A stretch of DNA of 64,000 nucleotides from Ryuthela nishihirai (lineage: Eukaryota; Arthropoda; Arachnida; Araneae; Heptathelidae). The translations under genes and the position numbers were made by a program. The DNA lies in the NCBI GenBank assembly GCA_038380435.1, contig JAWZYU010000011.1:85598501-85662500 (forward strand), in the 5' to 3' direction. This document shows positions 45,241 through 57,640 of the stretch, one piece after another. Below the pieces are notes generated by a model that was not told where the DNA came from, made no database searches, and was given only the letters and a program-made list of their open reading frames with translations. The stretch's first letter is position 1. Every line of letters starts with the position of its first letter.

Positions 45241-46454
45241 TTATTTTTAACTACTGACAAACATGTGTAACTTCCAGGTCTGGACTTTCATAAATACATC
45301 TGGATTCTTCCAACTGATGGTTGTTCTGATGCGTCGTATCAAGGCCGGCTCATGGTGGGGGAATTCCTCTCCCCCTTCAGAATGATATGAAGGAGAATAG
45401 AGGCAAAAAAGCATCAAACTTATTTATAATCCATGCATATTTCAAGAAATTTTTATACTTGGAAAATGGAGGGGAAATGTTATATTGCATTGGAAAACCA
45501 ATCTCTTGGTCGCCTTTTATATTTTTTCGGCTTGATTGTGCTTCTCGCCCCCCCCCCCCCACCCCGGCGTTTTTCTTGATCCGAACCTGGCTGTAACTGA
45601 TATTTACATTTTCTGTAAACCAATTTTTAACTTCAGCAATTTCTTTCAGTTCGTATTGGTTCCGGCTAGTCTAGTGTGCATAAAAATCATCAACATCGTG
45701 AAAAATGGCAGATGTGGAAGCTGTAATGTCCTTTACCATAGTATACATGAAGTAGAAATGTCGGCATTCAAAATCAAAGTATGTCAAAGTTGCTAGGAAC
45801 GTTATGTTTTAAGATACTCTCATTCTCAAATTTTCTCACAAAATGTTTCTATTGCCTAAGCCTCATATATTTACGTAATTGGTTTACACGAGTGAATGAT
45901 TTTTGCCATCCATAGAAGATGCCTGTTCCCCGACCTAAGGTTTTCATTCCAATAAACTGGAGTACCCTCAGCATTAGCCACTTACTTCCGAGGCCAGGAT
46001 TTCCCTTCTTCTGTGGGACAACTACTTATCTCTTCTGGGTTTGGAGGAAAATTGCCCAGTGACTGACGGAATTTAATTTTTATTACTCATAAGCAATCTG
46101 TGAATGGTTCTTATTTGTTTAACTTAAAGTGATTTATCGCAAGCCTTTGCCCATATTGATACCGATATTGATATCGATCTACATCGTTTAATTTAGTTTT
46201 TAGAGATATTATTTTGGCTGAGTTTCCTCTACAAAGTTTATCAGTTTTTTCTAATCTTGCTTGTGAGCATCTCATTTTGTTGTTTTCACAGCTACGTAAT
46301 CTTTCTAATAAAGTATCATAACGTTCAGATAAATCTTCTACAGAAGGTCTTAAGTATAAAATTTCCTCTTTCAGCTGATTAATAATGTGAATTTATTTCC
46401 TTTAATACTGCTTTCAAATTATCACTATCGTTGTTCTCATTCAAATTGATTAGT
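45241..46454. other. Spacer, nothing recognised
   Basis: AT-rich sequence with a poly-C run at about 45,550. The small frames at 45,387-45,796 have no recognisable domain. Confidence 0.45.
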
Positions 46455-48515
46455 CCCGGTTCCCGGATGATTCGTCTACTGCCGATTGGTCCAACGCCGA
46501 TTCGTCCAAAACCTATTCATAAAATGACATGAATGAATGAATGGTCAAATTGGATCATTCGTCTACAACCGAGTGTCTAAAGGAGCCTTTTATGTAAGGT
46601 GACAATTCATCTATTGCCAAAGGCTGAAAATCATTCCTTATATATGTACCATGCATTACTACTGCTCATTAGTTACAATTTACCGTCATACATAATTTTA
46701 AGCTATTGCATTATTTTGTCCTCATAATTACCTTACGGAATTCTAATTGCAGTTTTTCAGCTGTACTTAGGAGAAAAGATATGATGGATATAAATAACAC
46801 TAACAATTAAAATTTGCAGTAGCAGTTTCTGGAATTACTAATTTCCATATGTTTTTCCTCCTCAATTTTTCTCTGATTTTATTTCAATAATCCACTTCGA
46901 AGAAGTATGATTCATTGCGCAAAACTTTCAAGACAACTGCAAAACTCACACCAAAGGTTCCGTTGCTGTTATTTTCACTTTCCGTTTTGTTTAACCTCAG
47001 TAATGCATGTAGCAGCAATGTAGCCAGTTTCCAAGAACTGAGAAATGAACGTATTGAAATAATAATTTTATTTTCTTTCTTTGTTGAAAGAACGAACTTT
47101 GCGCATACATGAAAGAAAGCATTTCGCCGAAATTGCACTGTTTAAAATGTTTGCCACTTGAGAGAGGGGGATTATTACATCTATATAGAAATAATATGTT
47201 TCGCAGTCTTTTCATTTAGTCGTAATACGCTGCTGAAGCTGAGAAACAAAACAGGTTAAATTTTTTCTAGATCTGGGCTTGAATGTTATATTTCATGAAT
47301 ATTATTAAGAATCACAAATTTGTTTTTTTTTTTCATTTTTTAACACATTTTCATTAAAGCAAAAATTTATAATGTTATCTTGCTAATATTACGATTAATA
47401 TGGTTCGAAAACCATATTAATCGTAACGTCCTCTGGTTTCCTTATCAAGAAAACAATTTGTAATATCGTGAAGTATATTAACAAAAAATGTGTTTTTTTT
47501 TTTCATTCCGCAGCATGTTTTTAAATTCATTCGTTAGTACATTTTAAAAACATAAAAAAAAAGTTGCGGTTTTATGAGGAAAGGATAAAAAAAAACTTTA
47601 CACACAACAAACATAAAATTTTCATTCCCGCAGGGCGGATGAAAAGACAATAATACTGAGGTGGCCGTCGTCCCCTACGTATCCTTGATATATTTCACTT
47701 CTAATGGCCAAACTGAAGGTGCAACAGCTTTTTTAGGTACCAACCCCCTCCATATTAGAAACCATAAGTTTGCGCGTGCAAAATTAGATCCTTTGTTCAA
47801 TTGAACGCAAAAAGTAGTATATCGAGCTCTGTTGATTAGTTGCAGAAATATTGCGTGCATAGACAGACGGATATAAAAAAATATCTGCGTGCAAGCTGAG
47901 ACTTTTCCTCCGTACAATGCGAAGAGAACCATCGAAATCGATTGATTGGTTCCAGAGAGATTGAATGCAATGACAGATGCACGGACGGTCGAACCTGGCG
48001 ATTACATTAGAAAGTTTTACTCTCAAGAAAATGTGTTAAAAACAAACAAAAAAGAATAATTTCTTGATTCACAATATCACCCATGAAATATAACATCAGG
48101 CCCAGATCTAGAAAAAGAAAATAACGGAAATATGAGGGTGAGTAAGAGACTGGATTTCAACTGCAGTAAAATGTTTTCCACTCCGTTTTAAGCGGTCTTT
48201 AAAAAAATCCCTGAAAAATGTATAACATGTGTATATAAGTTTAACAATGTTTCGTTTCTCTTACTCTTCTTTTAATTCTCTGTGCCTCCCCCCCCCCCAC
48301 ACTAACTCCATTCCTGATCTTGCGCTGATAACAATATATTGTTGTCATTGGCTATTGGACTTTTGGACGAGTTGTCCCATTGGGCGCATCGTCTTTTCGA
48401 CCATTTGTTCTTTGTACGAATCTTCCCCATTAGGCGAATTTCCATTGGACCAATGGGCATTGGACCAGTTAATATTAGACGAATCGTACCAGACCCGGTT
48501 AGTCCAGAACCATTT
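46455..48515. mobile_element. Putative foldback-like DNA element with modular ends
   Basis: The left edge (46,455-46,530) and right edge (48,290-48,515) are inverted relative to each other and built of short related modules: GATTCGTCTA, ATTGGTCCAA, CCATTGGACCAATGG and ACGAATCGT. Further in, 47,262-47,320 and 48,062-48,115 form a second inverted pair (TTCTAGATCTGGGC, ATGTTATATTTCATG). A perfect 17-bp hairpin lies between them. No transposase was found. Modular inverted ends are typical of foldback-type or other non-autonomous elements; boundaries are approximate. Confidence 0.5.
47389..47426. repeat. Perfect 17-bp hairpin with 4-nt loop
   Basis: TTACGATTAATATGGTT (47,389-47,405) is exactly complementary to 47,410-47,426 around a CGAA loop. 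It is part of the putative foldback element. Confidence 0.85.
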
Positions 48516-48657
48516 GCCTCAGTGAGCCCAATATTGGTTTCTTATAATTAACACTTAACTTTGTTTGATGTCGGTTAATCCTTTTATAACTAAAATATTT
48601 CCACTTCGTTCGCCTTTCTTGCGTCATTCTTTCGATTCTGAAAATACACTGGTTTCT

Positions 48658-48860
48658 ATAAATTAAGGAAAATCCCTATGTTAGGTCAACGGGAAGCTAA
48701 CGTCAAAGCTCTATAACCTCTAAAATATATTTTTTTTTAAATGTGATTGCAGATAAAGATATCAATCATATAAATCAATATCTCGATTTTCAACAATATT
48801 CGTTCAGTATTTAATGAGTTATGGGAGTTTGAATATTTAACAACAGCAATATTTATCACA
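48658..48860. repeat. Family X TIR element, left part (copy 2)
   Basis: The left end ATAAATTAAGGAAAATCCC and on to CTATGTTAGGTCAACGGG is the inverted counterpart of the right end at 26,433-26,473. The interior GATTGCAGATAAAGAT and ATATCTCGATTTTCAACAA matches 26,190-26,250 closely. The right end could not be found, so this copy is truncated or diverged. Confidence 0.7.
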
Positions 48861-49104
48861 GCAGGTGATAAGGTCTCAAGAATTTTCGAGTCAAAATAAC
48901 AATTTAATCCTTTAAATTTGGGAATGTTAAAACATAAATAACTCACGAAAAACTTTCCATAGCTGCTGAGAAACAAACAAGAAAAAGAAAGTAGCCACAC
49001 AGAAGCGAACCAGAGATCTTATCTTCGTTCCTTCAATTACAGAAGTTTCGGAACTTCCTGTGCAGCAAATACCTCGTTCCGTGACGTATCTGGGCGGTGC
49101 CGGC

Positions 49105-49260
49105 AGCGGTCACGAGGCGGAACAGCTCGTAACGCGATACATAGCTTAGGCTTGAAGGTTCCCAACTTTGCCAGCGTTGAGATTTTCTCTGTTAATTTCT
49201 CGATGGGGAAAGAGCTCCCCGATGAACTTGGAAAAGTCGACGCTGATCCATGAAGACTTT
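49105..49260 (+). repeat. Degenerate SINE family 1 fragment
   Basis: AGCTCGTAACGCG, GAAGGTTCCCAAC, CAGCGTTGAGATTTTCTC and CCCCGATGAACTTGGAAAAG follow the order of the SINE head and upper body with many changes. Confidence 0.5.
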
Positions 49261-50254
49261 AAGTAGTTCCCTTTGTGTTAGAGAGAAGGACCTACACGAG
49301 ACTAATTAGGCAGAACTTTGCAAAAGCGAAAAGTACAGAATGTTGTTCACTCAATGGCCTCCTATAGTGTTTGGTTCCCTCTATGTCAGACAATAATTGT
49401 GACATCCTTGCGTTGTACAAGTGTTAAATTGCAAATTATCTGCCCGTAACGTATATCCGGTGAATTCACTTCCATCTTCGGAGTCTTTAACTAGATTGTT
49501 TTAGTCCATTGTGCAGCAAGGGAATGAAGCTAACGGGGGAGGTGGGTCATTAACTGAAACTCAAATGCCTTCAACCTGCACAGAAAATTGTATTATTTTT
49601 TCGATTACGATGGACTGAGATTCACATAACCTCCACAACAAATATTAAGATACAAAAAGAAACATGATTTTACATTTAGAGTAACTTCTAGTGACAGTGA
49701 ATATTGCATATCAGAAATATGTTTCTTATTACTTTCTATTACAAACCACGTTTAAAAATTAGTTCTTTTAAAAAAAATTAAAATTATACTGAATATAAAA
49801 AATTTAAAAAACGCAGAAAAGATATTGAATCGCATCAAGGGTTAAGGATTTGAAAATGGGTATCAGGGAACTAATGGAAAATTCTCTCACGTGATATTCA
49901 TTAGTTCTTTATTTGACGATGTGTAAAATTCACAGACATTAAATCTGTGCTCAATGCAACTCGGTTTACATTTCTATAGTTTTTTTTTTTATCTTTTTAT
50001 ATTTTTACATAAGTAAAAAGGGGAAAAAGAGAAATTGAAATTCAAAACCTCGTATGTGAAAATAAAATAGTCTAATTAACGGTGTGTTTGTGTAGGACGG
50101 GATTTTCTTACCTCCCGTAGCATAGTTTCAAATGACAACTAAGAGCTCGAAAATATTACAGTAAGATGAGGCAAACGTTCTCCTTCGCTGCCTGGCACGA
50201 ACTGAACATGCAAATTAATCTGAAGGTCAGAAAAAAGTACTACGCATGTGCCAT

Positions 50255-50620
50255 TAAGAAGCGCTGGGATTTGGCTCGGTCGGCAGCGCTCCAAGCTCGT
50301 AATCTGCAGTTTTCAGGTTAGAGTCCCAACTCTGACTGCTTTGAGAATTTTCTCCTCTAACTGTTATTCTGACCTCTGTGAGAAAGATGATACAGTCGTC
50401 CGTAGATGGGACGTTAGGTTGCAGCCCCGTATGCACGTTAAAGAACGTCGTTAGGTGGTCTTGCTGGGAGACTTCCATATATCTCCTAAGAGTCGTCTAG
50501 TGGATCCCCTTTCCCCCCAACTTTCTCTGAGCCTTTGGATCCTTGTGGCCTAACCATGTAGACCATAATATGCACGGAATTGCCGCTCAGAGGAAACACA
50601 ACCCAAACCCATTAAGGTCG
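50255..50620 (+). repeat. SINE family 1, left member of an inverted pair
   Basis: tRNA-like head GGCTCGGTCGGCAGCGC and AGCTCGTAATCTGCAG, slightly decayed B box GGTTAGAGTCCC, then body landmarks GATGGGACGTTAGG, CACGTTAAAGAACG, CTGGGAGACTTCC and CTGCTCAGAGGAAACACAAC-like tail sequence. Confidence 0.85.
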
Positions 50621-50996
50621 GGTTCTTTTACCTCTGAGCAGAACATTTTCTGCACACAATGTGCTAAATGGATAGGCGACAAGGACCAGGGGGCTCAGAG
50701 AAGGTTGGCTGAAGGGTACCCACTGGACAGCTGTTGGGAGACAGATGGTAGTCTCCCGTCAAGGCCATACAGCGTGTTCTTTACAGTGCACAGGTTACAG
50801 CTCTCCCGCGCACGTGGCCACGGCTTAACGTCCCATACAACGGCCGGTGGTATTTCTAAGCCCATCGGAATACCCCTACTGACCGAGAAAAGGGAGTTTT
50901 GCAGCGATAAATCTCAACTCTCGCCCAGGCGGGACTTGAATCTGGGAACTGCAGATTAGGAGCCTGTCGCGCTACCGACTGAGCCATCCCCGCCCA
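50621..50996 (-). repeat. SINE family 1, right member of an inverted pair
   Basis: A complete copy in reverse orientation, tail-to-tail with the copy at 50,255: CTTTTACCTCTGAGCAG (tail), AACAGCTGTTGGGAGACAG, GTTCTTTACAGTGCAC, GGCCACGGCTTAACG, then the head CAGATTAGGAGCCTGTCGCG and CTACCGACTGAGCC at 50,955-50,990. The pair could fold into a long hairpin in RNA. Confidence 0.88.
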
Positions 50997-51846
50997 CTCA
51001 TGAAGGTAAAAACATCCTGGTGCCTGAACAATTCCAAATTTATGGTTCGGGGTTAATAACTTTCTACTTAATTTTCCTATCTTTTTTGTCATTTAAAAAA
51101 AATTACTAAATCATTTGATTCTTAAGTTGTGCTTTACGAGTGTTAAAACAGCACCAATAATGATGATTGTAAAAGATTATTTCCCATTTGCAAAAAAGCC
51201 TCAACTTTCTTTGTACGCTTTATTGACTTCTTGCACGCTTTATTAACATCTGCTTACAAATCTAGAAGTATATTCCCATTAGCTGATTTTTCCATTTCGA
51301 TAGTATGTTGTGTAATGCCTGTCATCTCTGATATTACCTAATGACAGACCAATCCAATGCGATATCTCTTAGCCCTTCAAAGCAAACCGTGTGAACGACA
51401 TGTTCATTTTCCTACGAGCACTGACCTCTGACCTTCATTCTCTCCACTTAGACATGACGCAATTGAGTTAGTCGAAACCACTCATACCCGAAAGAATTCG
51501 TCTGCCTCGAGGTCTGCCTCGGGCGACAGCGCTCTGTTGTCCTTTGGATTGCTTCTCAGTCGGTGAAGCCATTATTTAGGGGCAACCAAAACTGACCTTT
51601 TGGTCTACGTAACTTTATAACGAAAGCTGCGATTTTAATGTTAATATAGGTTTCTTCTCATTGTAGTGTTTTGCTGTAATATTTTATTCTAGCATTTTTG
51701 CATTTCGTGATGTGTGGAATAAAAATAACATCACTTCTATTTTACACGTTCAGCAGTATATTACATACCTTTATACGTTCTCCTTTTTTTTTAATCTCTA
51801 AGCACTTTTTCCCAGCTTACTAAATACATACTCTTTTTTTTTGGGG
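50997..51846. other. Spacer, nothing recognised
   Basis: No gene or recognised repeat; ordinary AT-rich intergenic DNA. Confidence 0.5.
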
Positions 51847-52235
51847 GGGGGGGGCTCAGTCGGCAGCGCGCCAGGCTCGTAATCTGTATTTCCCAGGTTC
51901 GAGTCCCAGCTGGGTCAGCGTTGAGATTTATCTCCGCAAAATTCCCCGCCCTGCCCACGGTCAGTAGGGGACACCGATGGGCTTGGAAAGGCCGCCGTCC
52001 GTCGGATGGGACGTTAAGCCGTGGCCCCGTGTTTGGGAGAGCCATACCCTGTGCACGTTAAAGAACGCGCTGGATGGCCTTGACGGGAGGCTACCATCTG
52101 TCTCCCAACAGCTGTTCCAGTGGGTCCCCTCCCCCAAACTTCTCTGAGCCTTAGGGGTCCATGTGACCTGGCCATTTAGCCCATGGTGTGCAAAAAAGTG
52201 CTGCTCAGAGGTAAAACAACCCAACCCAACATACT
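51847..52235 (+). repeat. SINE family 1, full-length reference copy
   Basis: The best-preserved copy. Head GGCTCAGTCGGCAGCGCG, anticodon-arm region GGCTCGTAATCTGTA and perfect B box GGTTCGAGTCCC. The body has GGGGACACCGATGGG, CCGTCGGATGGGACGTTAAG, CACGTTAAAGAACGCG and GACGGGAGGCTACC. The 3' tail is GTGCTGCTCAGAGGTAAAAC followed by AACCC repeats. A G-run precedes it. Total about 385 bp, long for a SINE. Confidence 0.9.
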
Positions 52236-53104
52236 TTTTTGTTTAATTTTCATATGATATATGTGAAGAAACTTTTTTTTTTTCGAAAATTTATCAGAAA
52301 TATACTGTTTCCACTTTATGGACTTCACGTCGCTTCCGTATTCTCCCTTTTCTCATTTTCTTCACCTGCAATCAACATTGACTCTGACAAGTGTTCAGTG
52401 AACTGCCAATGAACGTTTTTATCATGGAGTCCGAAACATTTTCTCTACACTAAAAGGAAATGACTTCCTTGATCGAATCATTTAGAAGTTCTTTTCCAGT
52501 TAACAAAATGACTCCTGGAAGCGGTTACTGACTATGAATTCTGTATTCTTCGTAGATGAACTTTCCTCCCCTTTAACCGAAAGAGTCCTTATCTCCAAGT
52601 GTCAGATTAGAATGGAAAGATTACATCCAGGAGGGTGGCTTTCTCTTTAACTGCCGATTGTAAAGGGAAGTTGCATTGTGTAATGGTCGAAGAAATAGAT
52701 TATGTAGATATCGTTTTTAGAAGTTGCAAATTCAGAATTAGTCATTTAAATGTGAGTAATGTGGTTGGAGTGTATGTTAAATTACCAATATAAAAAAATA
52801 TTCATAGTAACGAACTCAGACCTTATGTTAAAGCGTTAATGGCGAAACAATTTCAATAAATGGACGGTTCTTTAATTTATATGACTTCTGTATCTACCTC
52901 TCAACGACTTCAGATTCCGTAAATATTTGTTCAATAACGCCTGATAGAAAGGTTTCAAAAAGCGTTTTCTTATTAACAATCCTAACACATCAAATAACGA
53001 TCAAAAGTTAGACTTTTTAATCACTCTGTGTCGAGCTCTCATCAGAGCTTATATTTCGACAGAGAAATTAAATAATCCAATTAGCATTCGGTCTTGAAGA
53101 GAGT
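52236..53104. other. Spacer, nothing recognised
   Basis: No supported feature; AT-rich intergenic DNA. Confidence 0.5.
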
Positions 53105-53310
53105 GTCGTCCTATGTCTAAATAGTTAGCACTCTTGGCTGCTGATGATCAAAGGATCTGGGTTCGTGCTCAAGGTAAGGAATGGATGTTTGTGCTGTTTT
53201 TCTGCTGAGGTCTCGCCATCCTCACAGAGCTCCCACTATGGCCACGGAGAACTGACAGACTCCTGTCAGACCTCTGTGGCAAACAGCTGCTTGAGGGAAT
53301 ATTTATTTTT
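53105..53310 (+). repeat. SINE family 2, complete copy
   Basis: Plus-strand orientation. Head TAGTTAGCACTCTTGGCTGC, B-box-like GGGTTCGTGCTC, body GTTTGTGCTGTTTTTCTGC, GAGGTCTCGCC, CTGTCAGACCTCTGTGGC and AACAGCTGCTTGAGGG, and tail ATATTTATTTTTT. It helps define the part missing from the satellite-borne fragments. Confidence 0.85.
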
Positions 53311-54167
53311 TGAAAAAAGTATACCATTACACAATTCAGAAAACTCTGTACACTTATGGGGAAGCAATTGGTGCAATACTTTGTGAAATTCAAGATGATT
53401 TTAAACGGTGAACGTACAATAAGCTGGAAGTAGATACGTTGAAGCTTTGCAATTCTTTTATTTAAATATGACGTATTCACTTATTCTCTATTAACCTATA
53501 AATCATTAGAGAAGTGTAATCAATGAGTCACTAAAATCAACAAGGTGTGTCAAGTATGTAAATAAAATGAAATAGAATCATCAAAACATGCAAAACTCAT
53601 CAATGTGGCCGTAGAGAATTGTGGGTTAAAGCATCAAAAATTAAAATTTGTTTCTCCTAGTTATTGATTCAGGCTTCCTATGCGATAAAGGTAGGTGAAG
53701 TACTGAAAGTATTGCAAGCAAAAATGATTCATCTAACATACTTTGCGCTTACAATTTATCGTGCTCCAGACGCTGTTAGGACATTAATCAAATGCTGATT
53801 CCTCTCATTGTTAATATGATTCTAAAGTTCAATCTGCCATTGAAACAATTCATAAGCAGTTGCAGCAATTCATTAGATGCCGTATCTCATCCTGAAATTT
53901 ATTTTGATGTCATCGAACACGTTACCCATATGCTTTGATTCTGAGAATGCTGCATAATTGACACGGTGAAAAACTTCCACACAAGTAGAAGGTGCTAAAA
54001 AAACAGATTACACACACTTCAAGTCCCTCATAGCTCACAAATACAACAGTCAAGTGCAAAAGTTGTACATCGCTTTTCTTTTTATAATTTGAAAAGTACA
54101 CTGGCGGAAATTGAAAAAAGAACACCCAGAAGGAATTCCTTCAGGAACAGGATATTGTAATATGTTA
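53311..54167. other. Spacer, nothing recognised
   Basis: AT-rich. Near 54,100 the string CACTGGCGGAAATTGAAAAA resembles a Tc1-type terminal repeat, but no partner was found. Confidence 0.4.
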
Positions 54168-55423
54168 AGCTCACCGGACAAAAAATTAGTCATCTCCTGC
54201 CATAAGAGGGTTATATCTGTTCGACAGCAACAGAGGGCGCACCAGTACTAAACGCGTCCTACAAATAGCTGTACCGTGCCCTATAGGGTTCATACAGTAA
54301 CAAGAAGTGGTTGTGTCCAAGTGTGTGTTAGTTGAAACATGGGTCGCGCCAAAGATGTGAATGAGTGACAAAAAGGTGTTATTGCGTTTGGCTGAACTAA
54401 GGGGCATAGTGTACAAGAAGTTGCTGTTTTTGCAGATGTGTTGAAACGTACTGTCCAAAGGGTCTTCCAGCTGTGGTGTACATCGCAATCCACCGCTAAT
54501 CGTCGCCAGAACTGCGGCAGAAAAACTGTGCTCACCAATAGGGACCACCACAGTGTGTCATGCACTGTTAGGGCAAACCGCTTTGCAACGAGGCTGGAAT
54601 TACTCCAGTCAGTCAATGCAGGCCTACAACAAGCTGTTTCTGAACGAACACTCCGAAAAGAACTCCATACCATGGATATCTGGAGCAGAGTACCATAAAA
54701 GAGACCCATGTTAACAGCTCTGCACAAGGCTGCATGGCTATAGTGGGCACGGAGCTGCAAAGACTGGACTGTCGACTCTTGGAAGCGTGTGATCTGGTCG
54801 GATGAGACACGTTTTTGCTTGTACTCGAATGATGCGAGACGACGGGTACATTGTAAGCCGCATGAAGCCTTCCAATGCAGACTGTGTGCAAGGTTCAGTT
54901 CAAGCTGGAGGAGGCTCTGTAATGTTCTGAGGATGTTTCACGTACGAGAAAATGGGTCGTTTGGTTCTGGTGACATCACACTTGAACCAGAAGGGTTATA
55001 TGGAGCTACTGGACGACCACATGTTGCCTTTTGTGCAGCATCTCCACAGTGAACACCAGGAGGATATCCCAGTCTTCCAAGATGACAATTGTCACGTTCA
55101 CAGGGCTCAAAGTGTGTCAGATTGGCACGACGAGCATTCTGAAGCCTTCTAACATCTCGATGGGTCCATCAAATCCCCGGATTTGAATCCAATAGAAAAC
55201 TTGTGGGACTATTTGGAGCAACGAGTGAAGCGCTGTCCCAGTCATCTGGCCGAACTGCGGCATTTGCTGCTGGAAGAGTGGATGAATATTGATGTGCACC
55301 ACATCTGCACACAGGTGGCATCCATGCCAAACAGGATTTCGGCTGTTCTTTGGTTGCCCAGAGGTGTTACGCACCATTAGGTGATATTCAGCCAAGGGTG
55401 ATTAATTTTTTGTCTGGTGAACT
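54168..55423 (+). mobile_element. Tc1-like transposon with intact ends, defective transposase
   Basis: Terminal inverted repeats of about 25 bp (AGCTCACCGGACAAAAAATT at the left; AGTTCACCAGACAAAAAATT on the other strand at the right) are flanked by TA, giving a 1,256-bp element. The transposase starts near 54,339 (MGRAKDVNE). It keeps VIWSDETRFCLYSNDARRRV with the first catalytic Asp, and near 55,080 an FQDDNCHVHRAQS-like second Asp motif. NPIENLWDYLEQRVKR is followed by the C-terminal IC.QVASMPNRISAVL. Stops and frameshifts interrupt it in several places. Confidence 0.9.
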
Positions 55424-55629
55424 TAACAGTTAAGGGTAGCAGAAACCGTTATCCAAGATTGAAAGTCATTGGATGAAATAATGACATCATTGAGAACGAC
55501 AACATGCAAAAAGTACACGGAGCATATTGAAGGACTAGGGGGTGAAGAAAGAAGTTATTCGTCTTGTGTCATGTTGTTCAGTGCTCTTTGGAGAACCTAC
55601 CATGCTTGGATGATGCAGGCGCGTAACAT

Positions 55630-56550
55630 TTGTTCAGTTAGCGGAGTTTGAGTGAGGTCATATAATAGGTCTTTGGGAAGGAGGTCGGTTTTTCGTCAAA
55701 TTGCACACCGCATTGGATGAGATATATCGGCAGTGTTACAATGGTGGCGTCGATGGTCAGAAAAGCTTTCACACACTTGCAGACATGGTTCCAGGCAACA
55801 TAGAGTTGGACAAATGAGAGGATTGGCGTATAAGGAGGGCGGCAGTGGCAGAGCAAACAACTATGGCATCACAAATTCCATCCTCTGTCGTACCAAGGGA
55901 GTCTACAAAAACGATACTAAATCGTCTTTTGGAAGCAGGACTATAGGAACGCGTGCCGTTGGCATGGTTACCACTGTCACCTCGTCACTGTCGAGGATGT
56001 TTGATCTGGTGGTCAATAGCGAGTTCATTGAAGGGAAGAATGACAGTCTGGTCTTCGGTGATGGAAGCCGATTCTGCCTAAGAGTGTCTGATGGTCGTTT
56101 ATGCATCTGAAGACGACAAGGAGAGCGGCTTCTTCCGTGCATCCACCAGCGACACACAAGGCATCATGGTGTGGGGAGCGATTATCTATCACTCTCGTAC
56201 GTGTCTGGTGTTTGTACAGGGTACACTGAATAGCAATATGTACGTCAGTGACATCGCACAGATGGTCATCCTGCCATATTTGAGTGTAATCCCAAATGCG
56301 ATATTCCAGCAGGATAACGCCCACCCACACTCCACCCAGGAAACTCAACATGCTCTTCAGGCAGTGCACCAACTCCCTTGGCCAGCATGCTCTCCGGACT
56401 TGTCTCCAATCGAGCATGTCTGGGACTGAATCGTAAAAAGACTTCCATGGACAGCGGCAGGTAACGACCATTACTGAATTATGTGTCCAAGTCGAAATCG
56501 CATGGAATGGTATACCCCAGCATGATATCCAGCATTTGTACGACCGTATA
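55630..56550 (+). pseudogene. Tc1-like transposase relic, second lineage
   Basis: In shifting frames: an N-terminal helix-turn-helix region near 55,650-55,830 (CWRRW-like QWWRRWSEKLSHTCRHGSRQ), then MVWGAIIYHSRTCLVFVQGT, IFQQDNAHPHSTQE and LPWPACSPDLSPIEHVWD at 56,165-56,428. The DDE-type catalytic layout is present but frames are broken and the last part is decayed. Terminal repeats were not found. Confidence 0.85.
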
Positions 56551-56989
56551 ATACTCATTAAAAGGTAAAATAAACATTGAATCACTTTACACGTGTAATC
56601 ACTGTGTGGAGTTAAGAATCTCAAATTCAGTTACGTATGTTTTTCTCATGTTTAATATGTAAGTCGGAGATAAAACCGCTGCAGGGTCTCCAAATATGCC
56701 AATGAACCATCAGTATAGAAATTATTCTGTAAGAGATCTGTAGTTTATTTTTTACCCACGAATCGCAAAACGGATATTGCCACTTCGTTAAAAATGTCTT
56801 CAAGGTACCGTTCAGATAATTCGTTAAGGTCGTGTGCCATTACAAGAATGGACACTTGCTAGTCTCAAGCCAATGTAGTCTGATTCGTTTGAATACTGAA
56901 CGTGTCCCGAAATTCGTTTATATTTGTTTATGCCTTCAAGTAGACTCACTGTGTCTCGAATGGTACTCTCAGTCTCTGGAGACAATTTA
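56551..56989. other. Spacer between Tc1 relics
   Basis: No supported gene or repeat. Confidence 0.45.
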
Positions 56990-57640
56990 AGGATATAAGT
57001 GATAGAAGATCAGTAGAAGCTCGCCCAAGAGTCATAACATCCTTGAATGATTGGTATCCAGCTTTAACTGAAAAGGCATTATTAGAGCACTGACGTCTCT
57101 CCAACTTGCTTCAGTGAGATTTCTTTTTCCATGGGATGGATCATTTCAAGGTGGACAATTTCCAGAAGGCTTCAGGAGATGGACTCCTTGCAATACAACC
57201 GTGTATGTGTTCCCTTAACTTCTTTCCATACAAGGGACATTCTGAACTATTCTCATCAACATGTGGATGATACCCAGGATCAGTGGACGATTGTTCTCTT
57301 CACAGATGAGTCGAGATTCAGCTTACAGACTAATTCTCGACAAAGATTCTTCTGGAGAAACATAGGACACTAAGCAATCCCTTTAACATCGAGGAAAGGG
57401 ACCAATATGGAGATGTTGTTTTGATGATCTTGGAAGGTAGCAACATTAATGGCAATTGATGGTATTTCTGAGTGACTCACCTTCACATATTAGTTATTTT
57501 TGACTGTACAGAGCTATAGGGATGAATCTCGAACCATTTATAACGTCAGTGGGCTCGTATTTCATTTCGATGGACGATAATATCCTCGTGTTAGAGCTCA
57601 CCCGGTGGATCAATATCTTGAAGTTGAGGGTATTTACACA
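56990..57640 (+). pseudogene. Tc1-like transposase relic, third lineage
   Basis: RSVEARPRVITSLNDWYPAL-like start, then WTISRRLQEMDSLQYNRVC, DQWTIVLFTDESRFSLQTNS (first catalytic Asp) and a late RVRAHPVDQYLEVEGI segment matching the NARPHRA...VD.YLE region of Tc1 proteins. It is broken by frameshifts; the second catalytic block is mutated beyond recognition. Confidence 0.8.

Noticed and set aside
51850..51910. Functional tRNA gene
   Set aside because: A and B boxes are present but there is no closing acceptor stem, and the sequence continues into a SINE body found in several copies.
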